This document shows positions 28,669-39,883 of a stretch of DNA of 64,000 nt, piece by piece. Every line of letters starts with the position of its first letter. Within the stretch, counting starts at the first letter, position 1. The stretch is taken from positions 1-64,000 of the forward strand of contig CAVXSP010000002.1 of assembly GCA_963764505.1 (NCBI GenBank). The letters run 5' to 3'. The DNA is from CAVXSP01 sp963764505 (GTDB taxonomy: Bacteria > Acidobacteriota > Vicinamibacteria > Vicinamibacterales > SCN-69-37). Position numbers and translations under genes: made by a program. Below the pieces are notes generated by a model. That model searched no databases and was not told the DNA's origin. It was given only the letters and a program-made list of their open reading frames with translations.

Positions 28669-29802
28669 GTGCTCTCGAAGGGACGTCCGGAGCCTGGCAG
28701 CGAGCGGTGGGTCCTCACGCTCTCGTATCTGCGTTTTGGCAGCGATACCCGCGGTCCACGCCTGTTCCGGGCCCTCGAGCCGCCACCCAGGCCGTCGGAC
28801 GCCGACGCCCTCGACCGCCTCGCGGACGCGCTGGAGCTGCCCGCGCTGGAGCGGCCGGCCCGGTTTGCGCGCGCGATGGCACAGGCCGATCAGGCGGTCC
28901 GGCGCGCGGCGCAGGCTCGCCTGCAGCTGGTTCCGTGGTTCCATGCGGACTATCCTTCTTTGCTCCACGCGATTGCTGACCCGCCGATCGCGCTCTGGTG
29001 CGCAGGGACCACGACCGCCCTGGCCGGCCCGGCGGTCGCCGTGGTCGGATCGCGCCGCGCCACGCCAGGCGGCGGCATCGTTGCCCGCCGGCTGGCAGCC
29101 GGCCTGGCGGAGGCCGGGCTTCTGGTGGTCAGCGGGCTCGCGCGAGGGATCGATGCCGCCGCGCATGGCGCCGCCCTCGACGCCGCCGGACGAAGCATCG
29201 CCGTGCTCGGCTCGGGTGCCGATCTGGTGTATCCGCCAGAGCATGCGGACCTGGCCAGGAGAATCGCGGCGGACGGCGCCCTGGTGACGGAGTTTCCCCC
29301 CGGGACGCCGCCCCTTGCCCGCCATTTCCCGCTTCGCAACCGGATCATCAGCGGTCTTTGTCGGGCCGTCGTCGTCGTCCAGGCGTCGCAGCGGAGCGGG
29401 TCGCTCATCACCGCCCGGGCCGCCCTGGAACAAGGCCGGGAGGTGCTCGCCGTCCCCGGGTCGGCCGTGTCCGGCGAGTACTCGGGCTGCCACGCGCTCA
29501 TAAAGGACGGGGCGGCACTGGTCGAGACAGTAGAGGACGTTCTGGCTGCGCTACAGTGGGTCCCGGACGCGCGTACTGGTCCGGCGTGTGTCGCTAAACC
29601 GTTGAAAGGAAGCGTCTTGGAAGCTTCGATGCCTCTGGGCGAGCCGTATAGCCTCGAGCAACTGGCGGGTCGCACCGGGCTGGGGAGCGCCGACCTGCTC
29701 GCGCAACTGGGGACCCTGGAAGTCGCCGGGAGCATCAGGCGGCTGCCGGGCGGCGGCTTTGTCAGAGTTGACAGATCTGCTATTGGTGAATGGGATGGCT
29801 AA
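28669..29802 (+). CDS. dprA: DNA-processing protein DprA
   Basis: Loads RecA on incoming single-stranded DNA in transformation. About 377 aa from GTG 28669; the start is uncertain because no Shine-Dalgarno is clear and the frame is open further upstream. The Rossmann-like core shows VAVVGSRRATPGG, VSGLARGIDAAAHGAAL, VLGSGADLVYPPEH and LRNRIISGLCRAVVVVQA, all typical of DprA. A C-terminal winged-helix region follows (EPYSLEQLAGRTGLGSADLL). The last eight bases overlap topA. Confidence 0.93.
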   Translation: MLSKGRPEPGSERWVLTLSYLRFGSDTRGPRLFRALEPPPRPSDADALDRLADALELPALERPARFARAMAQADQAVRRAAQARLQLVPWFHADYPSLLHAIADPPIALWCAGTTTALAGPAVAVVGSRRATPGGGIVARRLAAGLAEAGLLVVSGLARGIDAAAHGAALDAAGRSIAVLGSGADLVYPPEHADLARRIAADGALVTEFPPGTPPLARHFPLRNRIISGLCRAVVVVQASQRSGSLITARAALEQGREVLAVPGSAVSGEYSGCHALIKDGAALVETVEDVLAALQWVPDARTGPACVAKPLKGSVLEASMPLGEPYSLEQLAGRTGLGSADLLAQLGTLEVAGSIRRLPGGGFVRVDRSAIGEWDG

Positions 29803-32248
29803 AGCGCTCGTCATCGTGGAATCGCCGGCCAAGGCGAAGACGATCAACAAATATCTGGGTCCCGACTACAAGGTCGTCGCGTCGATGGGACACGTTCGCG
29901 ACCTGCCGAAGAGCAAGCTCGGAGTCGATATCGAGAGCGATTTCGCACCCGAATACGTCGTCATTCCGGCTCGATCCAAGGTCATCGGCGAGTTGAAGGA
30001 CGCGGCGAAGTCGGTCACTGACATCTTCGTGGCGACCGACCCGGATCGAGAGGGCGAGGCGATCGGCTGGCATCTGGCGGAGGAGCTGGGCAGGTCCAAG
30101 AAGAGGGTCCACCGGCTCATGTTCAACGAGATCACGAGGAAGGCCGTCCTGGAAGCGATCAAGCATCCGGGCGTGATCGACATGCGGATGGTGGACGCGC
30201 AGCAGGCACGCCGGGTGCTCGATCGCCTGGTGGGCTACAAGATCAGCCCCATCCTCTGGGACAAGGTCCGGCGGGGTCTGAGCGCCGGACGCGTGCAGTC
30301 GGTCGCGCTGAAGGTGATTTGCGACCGCGAGCGGGAGATCGAGGCATTCGTTCCGGAGGAGTACTGGCACCTCACGGCGCGGCTGGCCGGGCCGGAGCCG
30401 CCCGAGATCGAGGCCAGGCTCGTCAAGCGCGGCGACGCGGCCATCAAGGTCCGGAGCGAGGCCGAGGCGTCCCGGATTCTGGCGGACCTCGCGAACGTGC
30501 CCTTCGTCGTCTCGTCGGTGACGACGAAGGAGCGGAAGAAGCACGCGATCCCTCCGTTCATCACGAGCAAGCTGCAGCAGGCGTCGCGGTTCCCGGTCAA
30601 GAAGACGATGCTGCTGGCCCAGCAGCTCTACGAGGGCATCGATCTGCCGGGCGAGGACGCGGCGGTCGGCCTCATTACGTACATGCGGACGGACTCGGTT
30701 CGCCTGTCCGACCAGGCGCTGGAAGAAGTGCGGCAGCACATCGGCGCCCAGTACGGCGCCGCCTATCTGCCCGAGCAGGCGAACCGGTACCGCGTGAAGG
30801 CGAACGCGCAGGATGCGCACGAGGCGATTCGGCCGACGTTCATGAAGTACACGCCGGACGTGGTGCGGCCGCATCTCACGCCCGACCAGCACTACCTCTA
30901 CCGCATCATCTGGGAGCGGTTCGTCGCGTCGCAGATGACGCCTGCGGTGTTCGACGACACGACGATTGACGTCACGGCGGGCGACTATCTCTTCCGGGCG
31001 AAGGGATCGACGCCACGGTTCGCGGGCTGGCTTGCCGCCTACGGCGTGCAGGCCGCCGAGGCGGAGGAGAGCGAGCGCGCCGAGCGGCCGTCGCCCGGCG
31101 CGGGCGTCGCGGCCGACGCGGAGGACGACGGCGCTGGCAGGCTGCTGCCGCCGGTCGGCGAGGGACAGGCGCTCGAGGTCCGGGAGATCCGCCCCGAACA
31201 GAAGTTCACGCAGCCGCCGGCCCGCTACAGCGAGGCGACGCTCGTCAAGGCGCTCGAAGAGGACGGAATCGGCCGTCCGAGCACCTACGCGCAGATCATC
31301 ACCGTGCTCCAGGCGCGTGAGTACGTGAACAAGATCGAAGGCCGCTTCCGGCCGACCATCCTGGGCCGGCGCCTCATCGACAAGCTGCTGCATCCGGTCT
31401 TCGACGACATCCTCGACGTGGAGTACACGGCGCGCATGGAGGAGCAGCTCGACGACATCGAGAAGGGCAAGGCCGAGTACGCCGAGACGTTGAAGGACTT
31501 CTACGGCAAGTTCCAGAAGGACCTCAAGCGGGCCGCGAAGGAAATGCCCAACTTCAAGGAGGGGCAGCCCACCGGCATTCCGTGCGACAAGTGCGGCAAG
31601 GGCGAGATGGTCGAGAAATCCGGCAAGTTCGGAATCTTCCTCGCCTGCAGCCGGTATCCCGAGTGCGACAACACGAAGGAGTTGGAGACACCGGAGGTGT
31701 CGGGCACCGACGAGCTGGAGGAGACCTGCGAGAACTGCGGCAGGCCCATGGTGCTCAAGCGCGGACGGTTCGGAATGTTCCTCGCCTGCACGGGCTATCC
31801 CGAGTGCAAGACGACCCGCAAGGTGATTGCCACCAAGCAGGGTGTCACCGCGGCCAAACCGGACCAGGTGCTCGAGGAGCGCTGCCCGAACTGCGGCAGG
31901 AATCTGGTCGTCAAGCAGGGACGGTTCGGCGAGTTCACGGCGTGCACGGGGTATCCCGAGTGCAAGTACGTCAAGCAGAAGTCGACGGGCGTCGTCTGTC
32001 CGAAGGACGCCGGCGACATCGTCGAGCGGAAGTCGCGGCGGGGGAAGGTCTTCTACGGATGCGCGAACTACCCGAACTGCGACTTCACGCTCTGGAACCG
32101 GCCGGTGCCCGAGCCGTGTCCCAAGTGCGGATGGCGCTTTCTCACCGAGAAGATCACCAAGCGTCACGGGCGGCAGCTCGTCTGCGCGAACGAGTCGTGC
32201 GATTACGTCCGCAGCGCGGAGCTGGTCGAGGCGGGAGCGCACGCCTGA
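29795..32248 (+). CDS. topA: DNA topoisomerase I with five C-terminal zinc fingers
   Basis: Type IA topoisomerase that relaxes negative supercoils, 817 aa. ATG 29795 gives MAKALVIVESPAKAKTI. The Toprim motif DPDREGEAIGWH lies near residue 80; the catalytic tyrosine is in GLITYMRTDS near 300; FMKYTPDVVRPHL and GIGRPSTYAQII follow. The C-terminus holds five four-cysteine fingers (CDKCG, CENCG, CPNCG, CPKDAG and CPKCG). The second to last has Cys-Pro-Lys-Asp-Ala in place of the first Cys pair, so it is degenerate. Confidence 0.97.
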   Translation: MAKALVIVESPAKAKTINKYLGPDYKVVASMGHVRDLPKSKLGVDIESDFAPEYVVIPARSKVIGELKDAAKSVTDIFVATDPDREGEAIGWHLAEELGRSKKRVHRLMFNEITRKAVLEAIKHPGVIDMRMVDAQQARRVLDRLVGYKISPILWDKVRRGLSAGRVQSVALKVICDREREIEAFVPEEYWHLTARLAGPEPPEIEARLVKRGDAAIKVRSEAEASRILADLANVPFVVSSVTTKERKKHAIPPFITSKLQQASRFPVKKTMLLAQQLYEGIDLPGEDAAVGLITYMRTDSVRLSDQALEEVRQHIGAQYGAAYLPEQANRYRVKANAQDAHEAIRPTFMKYTPDVVRPHLTPDQHYLYRIIWERFVASQMTPAVFDDTTIDVTAGDYLFRAKGSTPRFAGWLAAYGVQAAEAEESERAERPSPGAGVAADAEDDGAGRLLPPVGEGQALEVREIRPEQKFTQPPARYSEATLVKALEEDGIGRPSTYAQIITVLQAREYVNKIEGRFRPTILGRRLIDKLLHPVFDDILDVEYTARMEEQLDDIEKGKAEYAETLKDFYGKFQKDLKRAAKEMPNFKEGQPTGIPCDKCGKGEMVEKSGKFGIFLACSRYPECDNTKELETPEVSGTDELEETCENCGRPMVLKRGRFGMFLACTGYPECKTTRKVIATKQGVTAAKPDQVLEERCPNCGRNLVVKQGRFGEFTACTGYPECKYVKQKSTGVVCPKDAGDIVERKSRRGKVFYGCANYPNCDFTLWNRPVPEPCPKCGWRFLTEKITKRHGRQLVCANESCDYVRSAELVEAGAHA

Positions 32249-32353
32249 GGCCGACGCGTCGGGCCCGTCCCGGCTCGCTCTGAATCCCTCCAGCGTCCGG
32301 CACCGTCGGCCGGCGGATCACGCCGGCCGCAGCAGCGCGCGTATCATTGGCGC

Positions 32354-33799
32354 ATGGTGCACGTCATCGGCGGCGGGCTCGCAGGATGCGAGGCGGCGTG
32401 GCAGGCGGCGCGTCTCGGCGTCGTCGTCACGATCCACGAGATGCGGCCCGTGCGGCCGACCGCCGTCCACAAGACCGACTGGCTCGCCGAGCTCGTCTGC
32501 AGCAACTCCTTCCGGGGCGACAAGCTCGACAACGCCGTCGGCCTGCTGAAGGAGGAGATGCGGCGGCTCGATTCGATCGTCATGCGCGTCGCGGACGCCG
32601 TGCGGGTGCCTGCGGGCGCGGCGCTGGCCGTCGACCGGGAGCGCTTCTCGGCGGGCGTGACGAGCGCCCTCGCCTCGCACCCGCTCATTCGCATCGAGCG
32701 CGGCGAGGTCACCCGCCTCCCAAGCGCGTCGGAGATGTCGCCGGTGATCGTCGCGACGGGGCCGCTCACCTCCGGCAGCCTCGCGGCCGACGTCGCGGCG
32801 TTCGTCGGGCGAGAGCACCTGGCGTTCTTCGACGCCATCAGTCCGATCGTGCTCGCGGAGACGATTGACAGATCGAAGGTCTTTCGGGCGAGCCGGTGGG
32901 ATCGATCGACGAAACCGATCGAAGGCGCGGAAGCCGCCGGACGTCAGGGCTGCGGCGGCGCCGCGCCGGAGGAGGGCGACTACCTCAATTGCCCGCTCGG
33001 CCGGGACGAGTACGAACGCTTCGTCCAGGAGATCCTCGGAGCCGAGAAGGCCGCGGTGCACGATTTCGACAACACGAAGTTCTTCGAGGGGTGTCTGCCC
33101 GTCGAGGTGATGGCGCACCGGGGCGTCGATACGCTCCGCTTCGGGCCGATGAAGCCGGTCGGGCTGCGGGACCCGAGAAGCGGACGCACGCCGTATGCGG
33201 TCGTGCAGCTGCGGCAGGACAACCTGGCCGGCGATCACTACAGCCTGGTCGGGTTCCAGACCCAGCTGAAGTGGGGCGAGCAGGCGCGCGTGCTGCGGCT
33301 CATTCCCGGACTGGAGCGGGCCGAATTCGTGCGCTTCGGCATGATCCACCGCAACACCTATATCAACGCGCCGACGATCCTCGAGGCGACATGGCAGACG
33401 CGAACGCGGCCGGATCTGTTCTTCGCGGGCCAGGTCTCCGGCGTCGAAGGCTACGTCGAGTCGGCGGCCTCGGGCCTGATAGCGGGCCGGAACGCCGCGC
33501 GGCTGGTGCGCGGAGAGGCGCCGACATTTCCGCCGAGGACCACCGCCATCGGCGCGCTCGGGCACTACGTGTCGCACGCCGACCCGCGGCACTACGAACC
33601 GTCGAACATCACGTTCGGCATCCTCCCGCCGCTCGACCCGCCCGTGCGCCAGAAGCCCGCGCGTCAGCTCGCCACGAGCGCTCGGGCGTTGGCGGATCTG
33701 GATCGGTGGGAGCAGGCCGGCCGGAGCGACTCGGATGGTTCCGGTTCGGAGCGTGACGGGGCGTCACGTCCAGAAGCGGTCGCGCCGTCGCCGCGGTGA
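32354..33799 (+). CDS. trmFO: tRNA (uracil-54-C5)-methyltransferase, folate and FAD dependent
   Basis: Makes m5U54 in tRNA with methylene-tetrahydrofolate and FAD. 481 aa. The dinucleotide fold VIGGGLAGCEAAWQAAR is at the N-terminus; the two family cysteines are Cys49 (ELVCSNSFRG) and the Cys in FFEGCLPVEVMAHRG. QVSGVEGYVESAASGLIAG is the typical C-terminal motif. The last about 35 residues are a low-complexity tail. It follows topA and precedes xerC, as in Bacillus. Confidence 0.96.
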   Translation: MVHVIGGGLAGCEAAWQAARLGVVVTIHEMRPVRPTAVHKTDWLAELVCSNSFRGDKLDNAVGLLKEEMRRLDSIVMRVADAVRVPAGAALAVDRERFSAGVTSALASHPLIRIERGEVTRLPSASEMSPVIVATGPLTSGSLAADVAAFVGREHLAFFDAISPIVLAETIDRSKVFRASRWDRSTKPIEGAEAAGRQGCGGAAPEEGDYLNCPLGRDEYERFVQEILGAEKAAVHDFDNTKFFEGCLPVEVMAHRGVDTLRFGPMKPVGLRDPRSGRTPYAVVQLRQDNLAGDHYSLVGFQTQLKWGEQARVLRLIPGLERAEFVRFGMIHRNTYINAPTILEATWQTRTRPDLFFAGQVSGVEGYVESAASGLIAGRNAARLVRGEAPTFPPRTTAIGALGHYVSHADPRHYEPSNITFGILPPLDPPVRQKPARQLATSARALADLDRWEQAGRSDSDGSGSERDGASRPEAVAPSPR

Positions 33800-33806
33800 T
33801 CGTCCG

Positions 33807-34769
33807 ATGCTGGGCGACGACCTCAAGGCGTTTGTTGCGTTCCTCCGGCACAACCGGAATCTCTCGGCGCACACCGTGCGCGCCTACGAGAGCGACCTCA
33901 CGCAGTTCCTGGAGTTCCTCGGGCGCCGCGCCCGCACCGGCCGCCGTCGTCTCGGCACCATGGCGTTCGACGAGAACGGCGTGCGGGCGTTCCTCGCGGA
34001 TCTGCACGGGCGCGGCAACAGCCGTGCGTCCGCCGCCAGGAAGCTGTCCGCGCTCCGCACCTTCGCGCGCTATCTCGTCCGCGAGGAGCGCCTCGACGAT
34101 GACCCGACGACGCTGGTCGGCGCGCCGAAGCGGGAGCAGACCTTGCCGGCGCACCTCGGGATCCCCGAAATGGAGCGGCTCCTGGCGTCGCCCGACCTGG
34201 CCACGACGGCCGGTCGCCGGGATGCCGCCATCCTGGAGCTGTTCTATGCGTCGGGGCTCCGGCTGAGCGAGCTGGTCGACCTGGACCTGGACGACCTGAA
34301 CCTGTCAGGCCGCGTCGTTCGAGTTCGAGGGAAGGGCCGGAAGGAGCGGATCGTGCCGTTCAACCAGTCGGCGGCGGAGGCGATGCGGCGAATGCTGCAG
34401 GACCCTTCGCGCGCTGCAGAACGGGATGCGGCAGGGCCCGAAAGGCGTGAGCGAACGCGTTCCGGCCCGCGGCGTCATCCGTTGTTCCTGAACCTGCGCC
34501 GCGGACGGCTGACCACGCGCAGCGTCGATCGCATCGTTCGGCGGTACGTGCGGCAGGCGGCGATCGGCGGCGGATTGAGCCCGCATGCGCTGCGGCACAC
34601 GTTCGCCACGCACCTGCTGCAGGCAGGGGCCGATCTGCGGGTCATCCAGGAACTGCTCGGGCACGCCAATCTCAGCACGACGCAGCGCTACACGCATCTC
34701 GACGTCAAGGGCATGCTCGAGGTGTATCGGCGAACCCATCCCCGCGCCAGCCGGCAGTCCGGGCACTGA
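33807..34769 (+). CDS. xerC: Tyrosine recombinase XerC/XerD
   Basis: Site-specific recombinase that resolves chromosome dimers. 320 aa from ATG 33807. The N-terminal SAM-like core-binding domain is followed by the catalytic domain with Arg (YASGLRLSELVDL), Lys (GKGRKERIVPF), HALRHTFATHLL, LLGHANLSTTQ and the nucleophile Tyr in RYTHLD. About 25 extra residues (RAAERDAAGPERRERTR) lie between the Lys motif and the HxxR box. The position next to trmFO supports XerC. Confidence 0.94.
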   Translation: MLGDDLKAFVAFLRHNRNLSAHTVRAYESDLTQFLEFLGRRARTGRRRLGTMAFDENGVRAFLADLHGRGNSRASAARKLSALRTFARYLVREERLDDDPTTLVGAPKREQTLPAHLGIPEMERLLASPDLATTAGRRDAAILELFYASGLRLSELVDLDLDDLNLSGRVVRVRGKGRKERIVPFNQSAAEAMRRMLQDPSRAAERDAAGPERRERTRSGPRRHPLFLNLRRGRLTTRSVDRIVRRYVRQAAIGGGLSPHALRHTFATHLLQAGADLRVIQELLGHANLSTTQRYTHLDVKGMLEVYRRTHPRASRQSGH

Positions 34770-34800
34770 TCGCGCCGGCGCCGGTCCGGAAGCCCCGGGC

Positions 34801-36201
<1,401 letters not shown>

Positions 36202-36300
36202 GCTGTCTCCCCCGTCCGGAGGCGCGCGCCCCCGGGTCGTCCTGCTCGCCGCGTGTCCGCACGATCGCGGCCGAGGCCTGGCTCTCTTCCGAAGCGTCCA

Positions 36301-37614
36301 TCAACCGATGCGTGAGTTCGCCCAGGCGTCCAGAGGACGCCAGGATGGTTTCGTGATCTCGCTGTCCAATCCGTCGAGCGGAACGATCGGCAGTGCCACC
36401 TTGAAAGCGGTCCGCCCGGGGACGGACGTGGCGTCGATCCGTCCGTCGTGGGCGTTCACGACCTTGCGCACGATCGCGAGCCCGAGCCCGCTGCCCTGCG
36501 GCTTGGTCGTGAAGAAGGGGCTGAAGACACGCTCGAGGTCGTCGGCCGAGATGCCGGGGCCGTTGTCGCGGACCTCGACGACGACCTGCGGCGGCAGCGG
36601 CTCGCCCGGCCCGTCCTCGCCGGGTTCGACGTGCGCGCGAATCCTGATGCCGCCTTCGCCACAAAGCGCCTCGAAGGCGTTCGTCAGGAGATTGGTGAAC
36701 AGCTGCCGGAGCTGGTGCCCGTCGGCGAGCAGGTCCGGCACGTCCGGGTCGATGTCGATGTCGATGCTCGTCTGGCCGCGTCGACTCTTGCTCTCGGCGG
36801 TCGTGATGGACTCCTTGATGATCTCGTCGAGGACGACGCGATCGACCTGCAGCCGGAGCGGCCGCACGAACTCCAGCACCTCGACCACGATGGCGTTCGC
36901 CATCCGGGCTTCCTTGATGATGTCGGCGAGCGTCTCCAGCGCCTCGGGACGGTCCCGGAGCTGCCGTCGCAGGATGCCCGCCATCACTTCGATGCTGGCC
37001 AGCGGATTCTTGACCTCGTGCGCGATGGCGGCGGCCATCTCGCCGAGGGTGGCCAGCCGGTCGCGCAGCCGCTCGCGCTCTTCGAGCTGCTCGACGCGCG
37101 TGAGATCCCGGAAGAACAGCGTCGCGCCGATCTGCCGGCCGCGCTCGTCCGAAATCCGCGAGAGCGTGTATCCGATCGCCCGCCCCGTCTTGCGCAGGCG
37201 CATCTCGGCGCGGTTGGGCAGATCGTCGGTATCGAAGGCCGACGCGAGCAGCCGGCTGATCTCGGGGCAGGGCCGCAGCACGTCGGCGAATGGCCGCCCC
37301 ACGTCGCCCGGCCGCGGCCTCAGGCCCAGCACGCGATACGCGGTATCGTTCATCGCCGCGACCCGTCCGTCGCGCGTGATCGCGAGCACGCCGTTCCGCA
37401 GGCTGATCACCATCTGCCGGAAGAACTTGCCGCCCGGGTCGCCGAGCGCGCTCGGCCGGTCGCGCAGCTTCGTATGGGCCCGGCGCTTCGGCTCCAGCGC
37501 TCCGGTGGCCTCGGCCAATGGAGCGGACGCCCGCGCCAACGACGTCACTATTGGGACTGCAGGGTCAGCGCGCGCAGTTCTCGTCTTCGGAGTCGGGCGA
37601 GTCGGCATCGGCAT
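36301..37614 (-). CDS. PAS-domain sensor histidine kinase, partner of the NtrC-type regulator
   Basis: 437 aa from ATG 37614, preceded by GGAGAG; a longer reading from TTG 37656 is rejected because that codon lies in the -12 element of a sigma-54 promoter. After a basic, disordered N-terminus of about 65 residues comes one PAS domain (VISLRNGVLAITRDGRVAAMN), HisKA with His in AIAHEVKNPLASIE, and a HATPase domain (NLLTNAFEAL, DNGPGISADDL, GSGLGLAIVRKV). No membrane segment is evident, so a cytoplasmic signal is likely. Its HisKA and ATPase type is NtrB-like. Confidence 0.93.
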   Translation of the reverse strand: MPMPTRPTPKTRTARADPAVPIVTSLARASAPLAEATGALEPKRRAHTKLRDRPSALGDPGGKFFRQMVISLRNGVLAITRDGRVAAMNDTAYRVLGLRPRPGDVGRPFADVLRPCPEISRLLASAFDTDDLPNRAEMRLRKTGRAIGYTLSRISDERGRQIGATLFFRDLTRVEQLEERERLRDRLATLGEMAAAIAHEVKNPLASIEVMAGILRRQLRDRPEALETLADIIKEARMANAIVVEVLEFVRPLRLQVDRVVLDEIIKESITTAESKSRRGQTSIDIDIDPDVPDLLADGHQLRQLFTNLLTNAFEALCGEGGIRIRAHVEPGEDGPGEPLPPQVVVEVRDNGPGISADDLERVFSPFFTTKPQGSGLGLAIVRKVVNAHDGRIDATSVPGRTAFKVALPIVPLDGLDSEITKPSWRPLDAWANSRIG

Positions 37615-37652
37615 CTCTCCGCTCTCCCCGCGAGCGGTTCGCGCTGTCTTAG

Positions 37653-37667
37653 GCAAGTGCCGTGCCC
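37653..37667 (-). promoter_or_regulatory. Candidate sigma-54 (-24/-12) promoter upstream of the kinase-regulator operon
   Basis: On the minus strand GGGCAC is followed after exactly five bases by TTGC, with GG and GC ten bases apart as the consensus (TGGCAC-N5-TTGC) requires; only the first base differs. Transcription would begin near 37641, about 27 bases before ATG 37614. The next two genes are an NtrC-type activator and its kinase, so autoregulation is likely. Confidence 0.65.
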
Positions 37668-37795
37668 GACGATCGGCACGGAACCCACCTACGAAAAACG
37701 TGAGAGCCCGAGGCGGGGTCGTCTTGATGGCCGTGGGCGATGATTACAGAATCTGGCGGGAATTACAAAAGAGTAATCCTGCCGCACGTGGCGAG

Positions 37796-39796
37796 TCAGG
37801 TATTCGTCAATCCGGTTTGGAGGGTTTCCCACTGGTTCATCAGGTCGCCCACTTCCCACATGAGCTGCTGATGCCGGGCGATGACCTCGTCGGCGGCCGC
37901 GCGCTGCGCGTAGAAGTGCGTGTCCGCCATCTGCGCTTCGAGCGCTTTCACCAGTTGCTCCCGCTCGGCGATGCGGGCTTCGAGATCGGCGATGCGTCGG
38001 GTCCGGTCCAGGACGGCGCGCTGGTCCCGCCGCGCCGCCGCCCGGTCCTGCTTCCTGGCGTCGGCGGCCGGCGCGGCGCCGGCGCTCGCACGCGGCACCG
38101 CCGTACGGTGCGACGATCCGGCGGGTCGGGGCGCCGGCGTGGCGGGGACAGCCGGGCGGCGGCCGCTGGTGGCCGGCGCTCCCCCCTCATTCCGATGCGC
38201 TTTGCTCCAGCGATACTGCTCGTACGTGCCCGGGTACACCTCGATGCCGCCGTGGCCGACTTCGATGATCCGAGTCGCGAGCTTGTCCACGAAATATCGA
38301 TCGTGCGACACGAAGATCAGCGTTCCGCCGAAATCCTCGAGCGCATCCAGCAGGACGTCCTTGGAGTCGAGGTCGAGGTGGTTCGTGGGCTCGTCGAGCA
38401 GGAGCGTGTTGGCCGGCCTGAGCAGCATCCGGGCGACCGCGAGTCGCGTTCGCTCGCCGCCGGAGAGCACGCCGGCTCGCTTTTGGATGTCGTCGCCTGA
38501 GAACAGGAAGCCGCCGAGAATGGTCCGGATCACGGGCACCATATTGACCGGCGAATCCGCTTCGAGGACCTCGTACACGGTCTTCGACGGGTCGAGCCGC
38601 GCGGCCTCGTCCTGGGCGAAGTACTGCATCACGACCTGATGGCCTTCGCGCCTCGTGCCGGCGTCGGACGCCTCGGCCCCGGCCAGCAGCCGCATGAGGG
38701 TCGACTTGCCGGCTCCGTTGGGCGCGAGCAGCGCGATGCGATCCCCCCGTTCGACGTGCAGGTTCACGGCGTCGAAGACGACGTTCGCGCCGTACGCCTT
38801 GTGGATGCCCGCGAGCTCCAGGACCATCCGGCCGCTCTTGGGGCAGGTCGGGAAGGTGAAGTGGACTCGCTTCCGTTCGGGCGGGACCTCGATGGGCACG
38901 ACGCGGTCGAGCAGCTTGATCCGGCTCTGCACCTGAGCGGCCTTCGTCGCTTGATACCGGAACCGGTCGATGAAGGCCCGCATCCGCGCGATCTCGTCCT
39001 CCTGCTCGCGCTTGGCCTTGCGCAGCTGCTCGAGTCGCGTTTCGCGCTCGAGGAGATAGTGCGAGTACGTGCCCACGTAATCGGTGATCGTCCGCAGCGA
39101 CAGGTCGGCAACCTTCGTGACGACGGCGTCGAGGAAGAAGCGATCGTGCGAGACGAGGATGATCGGGTGCGGGTAGGCGCAGAGGTAGTCCTCGAGCCAG
39201 TTCCGCGCGTCGAGATCGAGATGATTCGTCGGCTCGTCGAGCAGCAGCAGCGTCGGGCGCTCGAGCAGCAGCTTGGCGAGCGCGATGCGCATCTGCCAGC
39301 CGCCGGAGAATGCCTCCGTCGGCTTGTCGAAATCGGATCTGGAGAAGCCGAGGCCTTCGAGGACCTGCGTGACCCGCAGCTCGATGCTGTGCCCTTCGTG
39401 CTGGCGGAAGGAGTCCGTCAGTTCGTGATAGCGGACGAGAAGCTTCTCGTGCTCGCCATCGGGCAGCGCGGGGTCGGCGAGGGCGTGCTCGATGCGCCCG
39501 ATCTCGGCGCGCGTCTCGAGCAGCGGCCCGAACGCCAGGGAGACTTCCTCGGCCAGCGGGCGGCCCGTGTGCATCAGGCCGTCCTGCGGCAGGTACCCGA
39601 CGGCGAGTGTGGCCGGCCTGGTGATCGTGCCGCCATCCGGTTCTTCGAGGCCGGCCAGGATCCGCAGCAGCGTGGTCTTCCCCGCGCCGTTCGGTCCGCA
39701 CAATCCGACCCGTTCGCCCGCGGAAATCTGCCAGGTCACATCGTCGAGGAGGACGCGCTCGCCGAAGGACTTGGAAAGGGATTGGAGCTGAATCAT
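37796..39796 (-). CDS. ABC-F family ATPase
   Basis: 666 aa with two fused ABC domains and no membrane part. Walker A motifs are GPNGAGKTT (about residue 35) and APNGAGKST (about 365); signatures are AFSGGWQMRIALAKLLL and VLSGGERTRLAVARML. The linker between them is the charged helical arm of ABC-F proteins, and the end is a coiled coil (RIADLEARIAEREQLVKAL). ABC-F proteins act on the ribosome, in translation or antibiotic protection. It resembles Uup/YheS-type housekeeping members; resistance is not implied. Confidence 0.93.
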   Translation of the reverse strand: MIQLQSLSKSFGERVLLDDVTWQISAGERVGLCGPNGAGKTTLLRILAGLEEPDGGTITRPATLAVGYLPQDGLMHTGRPLAEEVSLAFGPLLETRAEIGRIEHALADPALPDGEHEKLLVRYHELTDSFRQHEGHSIELRVTQVLEGLGFSRSDFDKPTEAFSGGWQMRIALAKLLLERPTLLLLDEPTNHLDLDARNWLEDYLCAYPHPIILVSHDRFFLDAVVTKVADLSLRTITDYVGTYSHYLLERETRLEQLRKAKREQEDEIARMRAFIDRFRYQATKAAQVQSRIKLLDRVVPIEVPPERKRVHFTFPTCPKSGRMVLELAGIHKAYGANVVFDAVNLHVERGDRIALLAPNGAGKSTLMRLLAGAEASDAGTRREGHQVVMQYFAQDEAARLDPSKTVYEVLEADSPVNMVPVIRTILGGFLFSGDDIQKRAGVLSGGERTRLAVARMLLRPANTLLLDEPTNHLDLDSKDVLLDALEDFGGTLIFVSHDRYFVDKLATRIIEVGHGGIEVYPGTYEQYRWSKAHRNEGGAPATSGRRPAVPATPAPRPAGSSHRTAVPRASAGAAPAADARKQDRAAARRDQRAVLDRTRRIADLEARIAEREQLVKALEAQMADTHFYAQRAAADEVIARHQQLMWEVGDLMNQWETLQTGLTNT

Positions 39797-39883
39797 CGGA
39801 AAGGCCGCACCTCCGGGCCGGGAAGGTGCGCGCCTTCCCCGACCCGCTGCGGGCCTCGGTCAATTATGACAAACCGCGCGGTC

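Noticed and set aside
29780..32242. Antisense open frame of about 820 codons opposite topA
   Set aside because: It is a shadow; the plus strand encodes a complete topoisomerase I.
37615..37656. Longer histidine kinase reading from TTG 37656
   Set aside because: The TTG lies in the -12 element of a sigma-54 promoter, and ATG 37614 has a ribosome-binding site.
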